A stretch of 64,000 nt of DNA from NCBI RefSeq assembly GCF_025359345.1, contig NZ_JANYGQ010000036.1, forward strand, positions 124,001-188,000, given 5' to 3'. This document shows positions 48,729 to 56,792 of the stretch, piece after piece. The notes beneath the pieces are model-generated. The model had not been told where the DNA came from, did no database searches, and was given only the letters and a program-made list of their open reading frames with translations. Numbering within the stretch: the stretch's first letter is position 1; every line of letters begins with the position of its first letter. Position numbers and translations under genes: made by a program. The stretch comes from Mucilaginibacter sp. (GTDB lineage: Bacteria > Bacteroidota > Bacteroidia > Sphingobacteriales > Sphingobacteriaceae).

Positions 48729-49688
48729 ATGACATTAATTCAAACAACAACCACAATCCTCATCTGCTGGGTTATTTTAATCATAGCATGGGAACGTATA
48801 TCGCCCTACCGAAAAGGCTTGCCCTTTTTTAGGGAGGGTTTTTGGGTGGATTTGGTTTGGTACACGCTTATCCAAAGCTATGTGCTTAAAATTTTGATAT
48901 TTGATTTTATCATTGCACCACTGCAGCACAGTATTGCCTGGCAGGGCTTTGCGTTTTTTAAGAGCTGGAGTATTGCCGAACAGGTGCTTTTTTTCCTGGT
49001 AACGCACGACCTTTATATCTACCTCTTCCACCGCCTGCAGCATGCCAGCAAACTGCTTTGGCGCACACACGAAGCGCACCATTCAGGTAAAGAGGTTGAT
49101 TTTTTAGCGGGATCTCGTTCGCATGCGGTTGAGATTATTATTAATCAAACTATTGAATTTGCCCCAATTGTTATCCTGGGTGCCCACCCGGAAGTCATCC
49201 CTATAAAAGCACTGCTCGATGCCATGTTCGGCATGTTTATCCATGCAAATATTAACGTTAAGCTGGGCAGGCTGAAATATATTTTTAACTCGCCGGAGCT
49301 GCATTTGTGGCACCATGCCAATTACCGGGAGGTTTTCCATGCTAACTTCTCAACCAAGTTTGCTATTTGGGATTATCTTTTTGGTACCGTTTACGACCCG
49401 GGGTTTAAACCCGGTAACCAGCCCCAAAACTGGGGACTCTATTACGACTATCCGAAAGATTATTTTTTACAGCACGCTTTTTCAGTAAAACGTTTTGACG
49501 AAAAGGGCCTGCTAAAATATAAATGGTTTCGGCGCTATTACAAATCAAGGCCAGCCATTATCATCATAATAATGAAACTTTTGCGGCTGAATAAAAACGC
49601 CATTGTTGTCAGGATGCACAAACGTAGCCCGGAGCCTGTGTTGATTGAAAATAATGAACGCGAAAATTTAATATCGAATAACAAGTAA
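48729..49688 (+). CDS. Sterol desaturase/fatty acid hydroxylase family protein
   Basis: A 319-residue membrane di-iron oxygenase. The His motifs are THDLYIYLFHRLQH (HxxxxxxxH), WRTHEAHHSGKEVDF (HxxHH) and LHLWHHANYREVFHANF (HxxHH), all in the standard order. Hydrophobic segments lie at about 6-25, 55-90 and 140-165. The family hydroxylates or desaturates lipids. The 50-residue C-terminal tail is basic and outside the domain. It follows the MITE-like element by about 50 bp. Confidence 0.88.
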   Translation: MTLIQTTTTILICWVILIIAWERISPYRKGLPFFREGFWVDLVWYTLIQSYVLKILIFDFIIAPLQHSIAWQGFAFFKSWSIAEQVLFFLVTHDLYIYLFHRLQHASKLLWRTHEAHHSGKEVDFLAGSRSHAVEIIINQTIEFAPIVILGAHPEVIPIKALLDAMFGMFIHANINVKLGRLKYIFNSPELHLWHHANYREVFHANFSTKFAIWDYLFGTVYDPGFKPGNQPQNWGLYYDYPKDYFLQHAFSVKRFDEKGLLKYKWFRRYYKSRPAIIIIIMKLLRLNKNAIVVRMHKRSPEPVLIENNERENLISNNK

Positions 49689-49699
49689 ATATAAACCTG

Positions 49700-50077
49700 G
49701 TGGCCTGGATCTACTTACTACTAGCTGCGCTTTGCGAAACGGCCTGGACATTTTGCCTTAAGCTGATGAAATTTAGCGACCTGAAAGCGTTACGGCTTGC
49801 CAATGTGTACCGGTGGCACGGTGGCGGCTCCGTGATTAGTCCTTTTGTTGGCTATCTTGTTTTTGGTCTGGCCAATATCTACCTGTTTTCCATGGCGATA
49901 AAGCAAATCTCAACAGCTACTGCATTCGCCGTGTGGACAGCCGTTACCCTTTTATTGATTAAAATTGCCGAAACCACATTTTTTAATCAGCGAACTTCGT
50001 GGATCGAAGTGTTTTTTTTGATGCTGATAATGGTGGGAATAATCGGGTTGAAAACTTGTGCAATGCAGGTTAAGTAA
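49700..50077 (+). CDS. Small multidrug resistance (SMR) family transporter
   Basis: A 125-residue four-helix membrane protein starting at GTG 49700. The first helix AWIYLLLAALCETAWTFCLKL has the conserved Glu (near residue 13), which binds protons and cations, and FAVWTAVTLLLIKIAETTFFNQRTSWIEVFFLMLIMVGIIGLK in blocks has the usual W and loop. SMR proteins pump cationic compounds or guanidinium. It is 11 bp after the hydroxylase gene, likely in the same operon. Confidence 0.8.
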   Translation: MAWIYLLLAALCETAWTFCLKLMKFSDLKALRLANVYRWHGGGSVISPFVGYLVFGLANIYLFSMAIKQISTATAFAVWTAVTLLLIKIAETTFFNQRTSWIEVFFLMLIMVGIIGLKTCAMQVK

Positions 50078-50107
50078 GTAGTTGGGGGTTTCGCAGGCAC
50101 TCCTTTT

Positions 50108-50231
50108 TTGTCATTCTGAACGTAGTGAAGAATCTTATTCTAGCGATTTTTGCGCTTGAAGGTATGCGCATCACTTTTTTAGCGTATACGTATCAATTGT
50201 ATAAGATTCTTCACTACGTTCAGAATGACAA
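50108..50231. repeat. MITE-like element, perfect 31-bp TIRs
   Basis: The terminal repeats at 50108-50138 and 50201-50231 are exact inverse complements (outer ends TTGTCATTCTGAACGTAGTG and CACTACGTTCAGAATGACAA). The 62-bp centre has no ORF. Element length is 124 bp. Confidence 0.9.
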
Positions 50232-50272
50232 GCTTTTTAATCTTTTGAACACCCTTGTTTAAAAAGACAGCC

Positions 50273-52297
50273 CTACTTGTCGGTTGTTTCGTCGCTGGAT
50301 TCTGACGATTCGTGCCTGCTGTAATTCCAGTTCACTTTGTCGCCTGATTTTTTTACAAATATCTTTAGTAGCTGCTGGTGAAGCTCTTCGGGCTGCAGTA
50401 AACCGTCGACAGTTAGTCTCTTATTGCTTAACGACATCTCGAAGTCGTTTCTATCTTTTATTATCCCCTTTTTTATAAGGATGTCGGCGGCTTCTTTCAT
50501 CCTTCCGTCGGGCTTAAGCGGTGGGATGGGTGGCATTGGGGCCATAGCTGCCATTGGCGGCATTGCGGGCATCGGGGTCATTGATTGCATCGATGCCATT
50601 GCCATAGGCTTCATCGGAGCCATTGGTGGCATTGGATTCATTGATATTGCTGCAACTGGTGCCATAGCGGGCATCGGGGTCATTGCCATCATTGGGGCGA
50701 CAGGCGGCACAGGTTGGGTTATATCGGCGTATTCATCAAGCAGTTCATCAATTTTTTCCCGGTTTTGGCTCACCGGCTTTTGCTCGCCGTTAACATAAAA
50801 CGATTCCACCATTTTGCGGTTCATAAAAACCTGGTATAGCGTACCGTCCTTTTTAAAAAGATAGGTTGCTTTTGCTTTGCCATTTTTGCTTTGATGCAGC
50901 ATCATAACAGTGCCATCGCCAACTTCAGCCGGCTTGTATATTTTAACTTTACCGTTCGATGTATCTGCTGCAGCTACCGGTGTCTGGTTACTTTCGGTTT
51001 GCTTTGTTTGTTCGTTTTGCTTTAAAAGCGCATCAATTTGCGGTGTGTATTTACCCAACTGGCTGCCTGGTACTGTCTTACCATTTACCTTAAGGTCACT
51101 GATTTTTGAACCTGTTTTGTTGAACTTATAAGTGGTTTTATTGTCGGTTTTAAAAACATAGCCAACCTTAGGGTCAACCGTAACGGTATGTTCTTTGGTT
51201 TGCTGATGCTTTGCTATCGATACCTTTACCGGGGTGTTTTTATTTTCTTTATTGGCCGAAAATGCAACTGTGCAAAATCCGGCAGCCACCAAACAAATGG
51301 TGAGTAGCGTTTTTTCCATGATATTTAATGATTGATTATGATTGTTTACCATGCGTTTAACACGGTTTAATAAATTGCTTTTGTTGTTGGCCAGCGCCAT
51401 GCTTAAGCCTGGTGCCTGGTATTCCTGGCAGCTTAGCAGCGCCTGTATGTAGCCGTATTTGCTGCTTGTTTGTTCAAGGGCAATGTCGTCGCAGCAGTTT
51501 TCGCGTTCGGCTTTTATTAGTTGTGATATCCACAGCACCGCGGGGTTAAAGAAGAATACTATTTCCATAAAACTTTGCAGCAGGTTCACCAGGTAGTCGC
51601 GGCGGCGTATGTGCGCCAGTTCGTGTACCAGTATGGCCTCTACCTCATCGGTCGATAGTGCATTTATAAATCCTACAGGTATCAATATAAGTGGCTTAAA
51701 ATGGCCTATCACCATCGGTACCTTTGCAATGCCCGATTCCACAATGCCGATAACCTGTTTTATTTTGAGATGAGCGGATAGTTGGGCCAGCCTGTCGTTC
51801 CAATATTTATCCAGCGCTTTTATTTTGGTGGTTTTAAGCTGGTAAACTTCGTAAACGCCGGCTGCAAGCTTAATGCTTTTGGCACAGATAATTAAAAACC
51901 ATATTAATACAATTGTATTGCTGTGCTCATTTAGATAATCCACCAGGATACTGCCGACGCTCTGTTTCGCCTCGTAGGCAGGAGAAGCAGGGCTTTGCGA
52001 CTGTATAACTGCCGCATTGGCTGGTACTGCATTGCCGGTATTTACAATAACCGCGTGCTTGGCTTCTGGCGACTGCAGCTGCCCTAGAAAGGTAACCACG
52101 GTGCCACAGGCAAATAACAACATGGCTGCAATAAGCAGGTTATACCTAACTGCCGCACTTTGTTTTTTGGTAAAAATAACAACCAGGCCTCCCACAAAAG
52201 CAAGCAATACGCCCTGCCATAACGAATGCATTAATGTATTGCCCAAAGCTTTAATAAGCTGGCTGCTTAATAAGCTGCCTGTTGCTGAAAGTTCCAT
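50273..52297 (-). CDS. BlaR1/M56-type membrane metalloprotease
   Basis: A 674-residue M56 family anti-repressor protease. Three to four N-terminal membrane helices (ALGNTLMHSLWQGVLLAFVG, YNLLIAAMLLFACGTVVTFL, IVLIWFLIICAKSIKLAAG) lead to the zinc site VHELAHIRRRDYLVN (His225, His229) and ENCCDDIAL. One more helix lies near 330. In place of the beta-lactam sensor domain of BlaR1, the C-terminal half has extracellular sequence and a 63-residue Met/Pro/Ala-rich segment (about 527-593, 18 Met). It is downstream of a BlaI-type repressor, which it should cleave when activated. Confidence 0.9.
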   Translation of the reverse strand: MELSATGSLLSSQLIKALGNTLMHSLWQGVLLAFVGGLVVIFTKKQSAAVRYNLLIAAMLLFACGTVVTFLGQLQSPEAKHAVIVNTGNAVPANAAVIQSQSPASPAYEAKQSVGSILVDYLNEHSNTIVLIWFLIICAKSIKLAAGVYEVYQLKTTKIKALDKYWNDRLAQLSAHLKIKQVIGIVESGIAKVPMVIGHFKPLILIPVGFINALSTDEVEAILVHELAHIRRRDYLVNLLQSFMEIVFFFNPAVLWISQLIKAERENCCDDIALEQTSSKYGYIQALLSCQEYQAPGLSMALANNKSNLLNRVKRMVNNHNQSLNIMEKTLLTICLVAAGFCTVAFSANKENKNTPVKVSIAKHQQTKEHTVTVDPKVGYVFKTDNKTTYKFNKTGSKISDLKVNGKTVPGSQLGKYTPQIDALLKQNEQTKQTESNQTPVAAADTSNGKVKIYKPAEVGDGTVMMLHQSKNGKAKATYLFKKDGTLYQVFMNRKMVESFYVNGEQKPVSQNREKIDELLDEYADITQPVPPVAPMMAMTPMPAMAPVAAISMNPMPPMAPMKPMAMASMQSMTPMPAMPPMAAMAPMPPIPPLKPDGRMKEAADILIKKGIIKDRNDFEMSLSNKRLTVDGLLQPEELHQQLLKIFVKKSGDKVNWNYSRHESSESSDETTDK

Positions 52298-52320
52298 ACT
52301 GTTGGTTTATTATCGGGTTA

Positions 52321-52719
52321 TTATTCTTTATCTAATTTATTAAGCAGATCTTTTATAGCCTTTATATCTTCTTTCGAAGGCGTATTATTGCCCAGTATCT
52401 GCATTACCAGGCTGCTTGACGAACCTTTGTACATGGTATCTACAAACTTGTTCAGCAGGTGATTTTTTGTTTTTTGTTCTTCCTCAACTACAATGTACAC
52501 GTGCTTCATCTGGCTCTCGTCGCGTTTTAATATTTCCTTATCAACCATAATTTGCATCAGCTTTAGGGTTGAGGTGTAGTTAACATCCCTTTGCTCGTTC
52601 AGCTTGTCGTTTACAAAACGAACTGTAGACGGACCGTGCTCCCAAAGCACCTGCAGTATCTCCAGTTCTGATTTTGTAGGGTCGAATTTGCGGCTGTTTT
52701 TTTCCTGTTCTGAATTCAT
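52321..52719 (-). CDS. BlaI/MecI/CopY-type transcriptional repressor
   Basis: A 132-residue winged-helix repressor. The recognition part is FDPTKSELEILQVLWEHGPSTVRFVNDKLNEQRDVNYTSTLKLMQIMVDKEILKRDE (in blocks), then the dimerisation part TMYKGSSSSLVMQILGN..KEDIKAIKDLLNKL. This family is inactivated by proteolysis by the partner M56 protease, here 23 bp downstream. ATG 52719 was chosen to match the family N-terminus; an open frame continues upstream without motifs. The promoter carries an inverted repeat, a probable autoregulatory operator. Confidence 0.93.
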   Translation of the reverse strand: MNSEQEKNSRKFDPTKSELEILQVLWEHGPSTVRFVNDKLNEQRDVNYTSTLKLMQIMVDKEILKRDESQMKHVYIVVEEEQKTKNHLLNKFVDTMYKGSSSSLVMQILGNNTPSKEDIKAIKDLLNKLDKE

Positions 52720-52738
52720 AACACAAGCGTAGGAATAA

Positions 52739-52750
52739 TTTCGTACGAAA
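52739..52750. promoter_or_regulatory. BlaI-type operator
   Basis: TTTCGTACGAAA is a perfect 12-bp palindrome. On the minus strand it lies in the 19-bp spacer between TTG and TACGCTTG (near match to TAnnTTTG), where repressor binding would block the blaI-blaR promoter. Confidence 0.6.
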
Positions 52751-52846
52751 CAAGCGATACCTTTATTTTTTTGAAAATATTTTAGCAAAAGGTGATTTTG
52801 GCATATTTGGTTCCCGCCCTTTGTTGGGGGCAAAGGCGGAACGGTA

Positions 52847-52884
52847 GCGTAAAGTACTGACACCAATTTGTCAGTACTTTACGC
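52847..52884. repeat. 16-bp perfect inverted repeat
   Basis: GCGTAAAGTACTGACA (52847-52862) and TGTCAGTACTTTACGC (52869-52884) with a 6-nt loop, followed by ATTTTTTG. A very stable hairpin; it may be a terminator, attenuator or repressor site. Confidence 0.8.
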
Positions 52885-53211
52885 ATTTTTTGCGTCTCAG
52901 AAAAGATTAAAAGTGCGTTATTATTGCAGAAACAAGCTTTTTAGTCACCCAAGGTGACTTTTTACTGTTCCACCCTGTTCCTTATGTTTCAGTGTGAACA
53001 GGAACGTTTTTTATTGCCCTTGCGCCTTTGTTAGTCTTGTGCCCAACAAGTGGAGGGACATCCTAATGTACAAAAAGCAGGCGCACTGTTCTGCAGCATC
53101 CTGCAAAACACCAACAACGGCGGCGAAAAACTATCCTATTATCAACCCCCAAACTATCCCGTCAAATATTTAATTTAGCAGCGAAAACGAACTGAAGGGA
53201 ATTATTATAAA

Positions 53212-55068
53212 ATGCCAGACATTATACAGCTTTTACCAGATTCCGTTGCCAACCAGATAGCCGCAGGCGAAGTGGTGCAAAGGCCGGCATCTGCCGTAAA
53301 AGAGCTTATAGAGAATTCGATAGATGCAGGGGCCGATAAAATACAGCTGATTGTTAAGGATGCAGGCAAATCGTTGATCCAGGTGATTGATAACGGCGCC
53401 GGTATGAGCGTTACCGATGCGCGCATGTGTTTTGAGCGCCACGCCACCTCGAAAATACGCAAGGCTGAAGATCTTTTTGCCATCCGCACCATGGGTTTCA
53501 GGGGCGAAGCTATGGCATCGATAGCCGCCATTGCACAGGTTGAGTTGAAAACCCGCCGCCATGAGGATGAGCTGGGAACGTGCATCACCATCGAGGGTTC
53601 GGAAGTTTTGAGCCAGGAAGCCTGTTCGGCCAATACGGGCACATCTATATCCATTAAAAATTTATTTTACAACACCCCGGCGCGCCGCAATTTTTTGAAG
53701 AGCAATTCGGTGGAGATGCGTTATATCATCGACGAGCTGCAGCGGGTAGCATTAGCGCACCCGGAAATATTTTTTACCCTGCACCATAACGGACAGGAAG
53801 TTTACCACTTGCCGGGCACAACCTTAAAGCAGCGTATTATCCACCTGTTTGGTAATAATTATAACGAGCGGCTGGTGCCGGTTGAAGAAGATACCAGCGT
53901 AATTAACCTGCGCGGTTTTGTTGGCAAGCCCGAATATGCGAAACGTACCCGCGGCGAGCAGTTCTTTTTTGTAAACAACCGTTTTATAAAGGATGCTTAT
54001 TTAAACCACGCGGTGCTGATGGCCTTTAAAGAGCTGCTGCCCGAAGATACCTTCCCGCTGTATGTGCTGTTTATCGATATCGACCCAAGTAAAATTGACA
54101 TCAACGTTCATCCTACAAAAACGGAGATAAAATACCAGGATGAGCAAACTATTTATGCTATTATCCGGTCGGCTGTAAAACGCTCATTGGGCAGGTATAA
54201 CATAACGCCGAGTCTTGATTTCGACCAGGAAAACAGCATTGAACATTTGGTAACGCCGATACCTATAGAAGAGATTGTGCCGCCAACCATCAGCTTTAAC
54301 CCTAACTATAACCCTTTTAATAACGAGCGGCAGATAGAACGCGAAGCCCCTGTGTACAGGAGCAACAGCGATTACCGCAGCTCGCCGATACCATCAAACT
54401 GGGATACACTGTACGAAATCACCAAAAAGGATGTTAATATACAACAGCAGGTTTACGAGGAGAAAAGCATAGCTGTTGATGAACAGGAACTGAACAAGCC
54501 AAGTGAGCGCCAGCTGTTCCAGTTGCAAAACAGGTTTATTTTGTCGCAGATAAAATCGGGCTTTATGCTGATCAATCAGCAGGCGGCGCACGAACGGATT
54601 TTGTACGAGCGTTTTTTGCAGCAACTGCAAAATCACTCGGGCGTAAGCCAGCAAAGCTTGTTCCCGGAGTCGGTTACGTTAAATAGCAGCGATTTTGAGT
54701 TGTTAAAAGAACTTTTACCCGATATTCGTGCACTGGGTTTTGACATCCGGGAGTTTGGTAAAAACACCGTAGTGGTTGAGGGCGTGCCGGCAGATTTGAA
54801 TAATGCCTCGGAACACGAAATATTGGAGCAACTGCTGGAGGGCTTTAAAAATAACCAGAGTATTTTAAAACTTGACAAACGCGACAACCTGGCCCGAAGC
54901 TTAGCGCGCAATGCTGCAACGAAAGCCGGCGTTAAGATGTCATTAGAAGAAATGAATGAACTGATTGACCAGCTGTTTGCCTGCCAGATGCCAAATGTTG
55001 CGCTAAATGGTAAGCTGGTAATTACTACATTTACACTGAACGAACTTTTAGAACGATTTGAAAAATAA
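53212..55068 (+). CDS. mutL: DNA mismatch repair protein MutL
   Basis: A 618-residue MutL. The GHKL ATPase is clear: VANQIAAGEVVQRPASAVKELIENSIDAGA (blocks), DNGAGM, ATSKI, GFRGEAMASIA, then the transducer domain with NNRFIKDAYLNHAV and NVHPTKTEIKYQDE. The linker (about 330-415) is low-complexity. In the C-terminal dimerisation domain the endonuclease motif DQHAxxExxxxE reads NQQAAHERILYE and the other metal motifs are also altered. So ATPase function is expected but endonuclease activity is doubtful. The rhomboid gene follows by 24 bp. Confidence 0.95.
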   Translation: MPDIIQLLPDSVANQIAAGEVVQRPASAVKELIENSIDAGADKIQLIVKDAGKSLIQVIDNGAGMSVTDARMCFERHATSKIRKAEDLFAIRTMGFRGEAMASIAAIAQVELKTRRHEDELGTCITIEGSEVLSQEACSANTGTSISIKNLFYNTPARRNFLKSNSVEMRYIIDELQRVALAHPEIFFTLHHNGQEVYHLPGTTLKQRIIHLFGNNYNERLVPVEEDTSVINLRGFVGKPEYAKRTRGEQFFFVNNRFIKDAYLNHAVLMAFKELLPEDTFPLYVLFIDIDPSKIDINVHPTKTEIKYQDEQTIYAIIRSAVKRSLGRYNITPSLDFDQENSIEHLVTPIPIEEIVPPTISFNPNYNPFNNERQIEREAPVYRSNSDYRSSPIPSNWDTLYEITKKDVNIQQQVYEEKSIAVDEQELNKPSERQLFQLQNRFILSQIKSGFMLINQQAAHERILYERFLQQLQNHSGVSQQSLFPESVTLNSSDFELLKELLPDIRALGFDIREFGKNTVVVEGVPADLNNASEHEILEQLLEGFKNNQSILKLDKRDNLARSLARNAATKAGVKMSLEEMNELIDQLFACQMPNVALNGKLVITTFTLNELLERFEK

Positions 55069-55092
55069 CCCTGCGGGGAATAATAAAAATTT

Positions 55093-55836
55093 ATGAGCGT
55101 ATACAGGCAATCACCATTCGCCAATTTAACACCGGTTGTAAAAAACCTGCTGATAATCAATATTATATTTTTTCTTGCTTATTGGCTGATTGACCATTTA
55201 TCGCCCACGGGGCCTGTCACCCAGCTATTCGGCGAATTTTATTTTGACGCATTGCGCTTTAGGCCGTGGCAATTTATCACTTACATGTTTATGCATGGCG
55301 GGTTTGAGCATATCTTGTTTAATATGTTCGCCCTGTTTTCATTCGGGCCCATTTTGGAGTATTCAATCGGCCCCAAAAAGTTTCTGAACTTTTACTTCAT
55401 TTGCGGCATCGGTGCCGGCGTGCTACAAATGTTTGTACAGGCCATTGAGGTGCATAACATAGTCGGAACGTTTACTATCCCGCTCGCTGATAAGCAACTA
55501 CTTAGTCAGCAACTATTTCCCAGTTCTCTGAATATTTCGCAAGAAGCGGCGGCCCAGCTATATGGCGTTTACCAGGCACCGCTCGTTGGCGCTTCCGGGG
55601 CGATATTTGGCATATTGGTTGCCTTTGGCATGCTTTATCCCAATATGGAATTGATGATGCTTTTTATCCCGTTCCCGATAAAGGCTAAATACCTGGTGTC
55701 GTTTTATGTATTACTGGAAATTTATTTAGGTTTTAAACAGAGCACAGGCGATTCGGTTGCCCACTTTGCACACATTGGAGGAGCTATATTTGGCTTTCTA
55801 TTGATAAAAGCATGGAATTTACGACGAATACAATAG
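55093..55836 (+). CDS. Rhomboid family intramembrane serine protease
   Basis: A 247-residue, six-helix membrane protein. YMFMHGGFEHILFNMFALFSFG carries the conserved loop and the oxyanion Asn. The nucleophile is Ser in APLVGASGAIFGILVAFGML and the partner is His in VAHFAHIGGAIFGFLLI. Rhomboids cleave transmembrane segments of substrates. A 45-residue insertion between helices 3 and 4 (about 120-155) is typical of Bacteroidota members. A second rhomboid follows by 86 bp. Confidence 0.93.
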   Translation: MSVYRQSPFANLTPVVKNLLIINIIFFLAYWLIDHLSPTGPVTQLFGEFYFDALRFRPWQFITYMFMHGGFEHILFNMFALFSFGPILEYSIGPKKFLNFYFICGIGAGVLQMFVQAIEVHNIVGTFTIPLADKQLLSQQLFPSSLNISQEAAAQLYGVYQAPLVGASGAIFGILVAFGMLYPNMELMMLFIPFPIKAKYLVSFYVLLEIYLGFKQSTGDSVAHFAHIGGAIFGFLLIKAWNLRRIQ

Positions 55837-55922
55837 CCCAACTGTTTACAAATTGTAAAATCGGAAAAGTCCAACAACTTTTTCTTAAAATATTAGTTAT
55901 CAGCTAATAAGTACTTACAGCT

Positions 55923-56792
55923 ATGAATACCCTTTGGCAAAATATACAATACAAATTGTTGCGATCCGACAGTAAGATACCTGTGCTTATTGGCATAAAC
56001 GTTATTGTTTATTTGCTGATAAACGTTACTGCTGTTTTAGAAACACTCATCTTCCGTAGCGACAACATTTCTTTCTTCAGCAATAAATACCTGTTGCTTA
56101 CCGCAAATTTGCACCAACTACCCGTTCGCTTCTGGACGCCCGTCACCTATATGTTTATGCATGCCGGCCCCCTGCATATTCTTTTCAATATGCTGATGCT
56201 GTATTGGTTCGGGCAGATTTTTGAGGATTTTTTGGGGAAAAAGCGTACGCTTGGCCTGTATTTTTTAGGCGGATTCACAGGTGCTGCGCTTTATATCCTG
56301 TGCTATAATACACTTCCTTATTTTACGCACGAAAATGCGGCTGCCACCAGCACGCTTGTCGGTGCTTCGGCCAGTGTTATGGCCGTAATTGTGGCTACGG
56401 CTACGCAATTGCCCAATTATGAAATATCGATAATATTTATCGGCCCTGTTAAATTAAAATGGCTGGTGCTGTTTTTCCTGGTACTTGATTTTCTCGGCAC
56501 AGTTGGCCCCAACGCCGGTGGCGAAATCGCCCACCTTGGCGGTGCTTTAATTGGCTTTATATACATTAAACAGCTGCAAAAAGGCAACGACTGGATCGCA
56601 GGCATTACTAATATTTTTAAAGCGAAGCCTAAATTAAAGGTAGTTTCAAAAAATTCTTCCGGAAAATCAACCGGGAAGCCGCGACAAGAAGAAATAGACC
56701 TTATCTTAGACAAGATTTCCCAGTCGGGCTACGACAGCCTGAGCAAGCAGGAAAAAGAGATATTATTTCGCGCAAGCAGTAATGAAGGCTAA
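55923..56792 (+). CDS. Rhomboid family intramembrane serine protease
   Basis: A 289-residue rhomboid. Six helices fill residues about 18-220: YMFMHAGPLHILFNMLMLYWFG (Asn), STLVGASASVMAVIVATATQL (nucleophile in GASA) and GEIAHLGGALIGFIYIK (catalytic His). It has a soluble C-terminal tail of about 65 residues (KPKLKVVSKNSSGKS, then EEIDLILDKISQSGYDSLSKQEK) ending in a small helical motif seen in related proteins. It lies in tandem with the first rhomboid and overlaps the EEP gene by 11 bp, so the two are likely co-transcribed. Confidence 0.92.
   Translation: MNTLWQNIQYKLLRSDSKIPVLIGINVIVYLLINVTAVLETLIFRSDNISFFSNKYLLLTANLHQLPVRFWTPVTYMFMHAGPLHILFNMLMLYWFGQIFEDFLGKKRTLGLYFLGGFTGAALYILCYNTLPYFTHENAAATSTLVGASASVMAVIVATATQLPNYEISIIFIGPVKLKWLVLFFLVLDFLGTVGPNAGGEIAHLGGALIGFIYIKQLQKGNDWIAGITNIFKAKPKLKVVSKNSSGKSTGKPRQEEIDLILDKISQSGYDSLSKQEKEILFRASSNEG

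Larger units (their letters stand above)
52720..53211. other. Intergenic region between blaI and mutL with three hairpins
   Basis: It holds the blaI operator and promoter, a 16-bp perfect inverted repeat (52847-52884), a terminator-like hairpin AGTCACC-CAA-GGTGACT (52943-52959) before a T run, and CTGTTC...GAACAG (about 52977-53003) followed by GTTTTTTA. No ORF is convincing. A short RNA could be made here, but no clean promoter is visible. Confidence 0.5.

Noticed and set aside
48537..50231. Insertion sequences with transposase
   Set aside because: The elements have terminal inverted repeats but are only 124-145 bp long and have no ORF.
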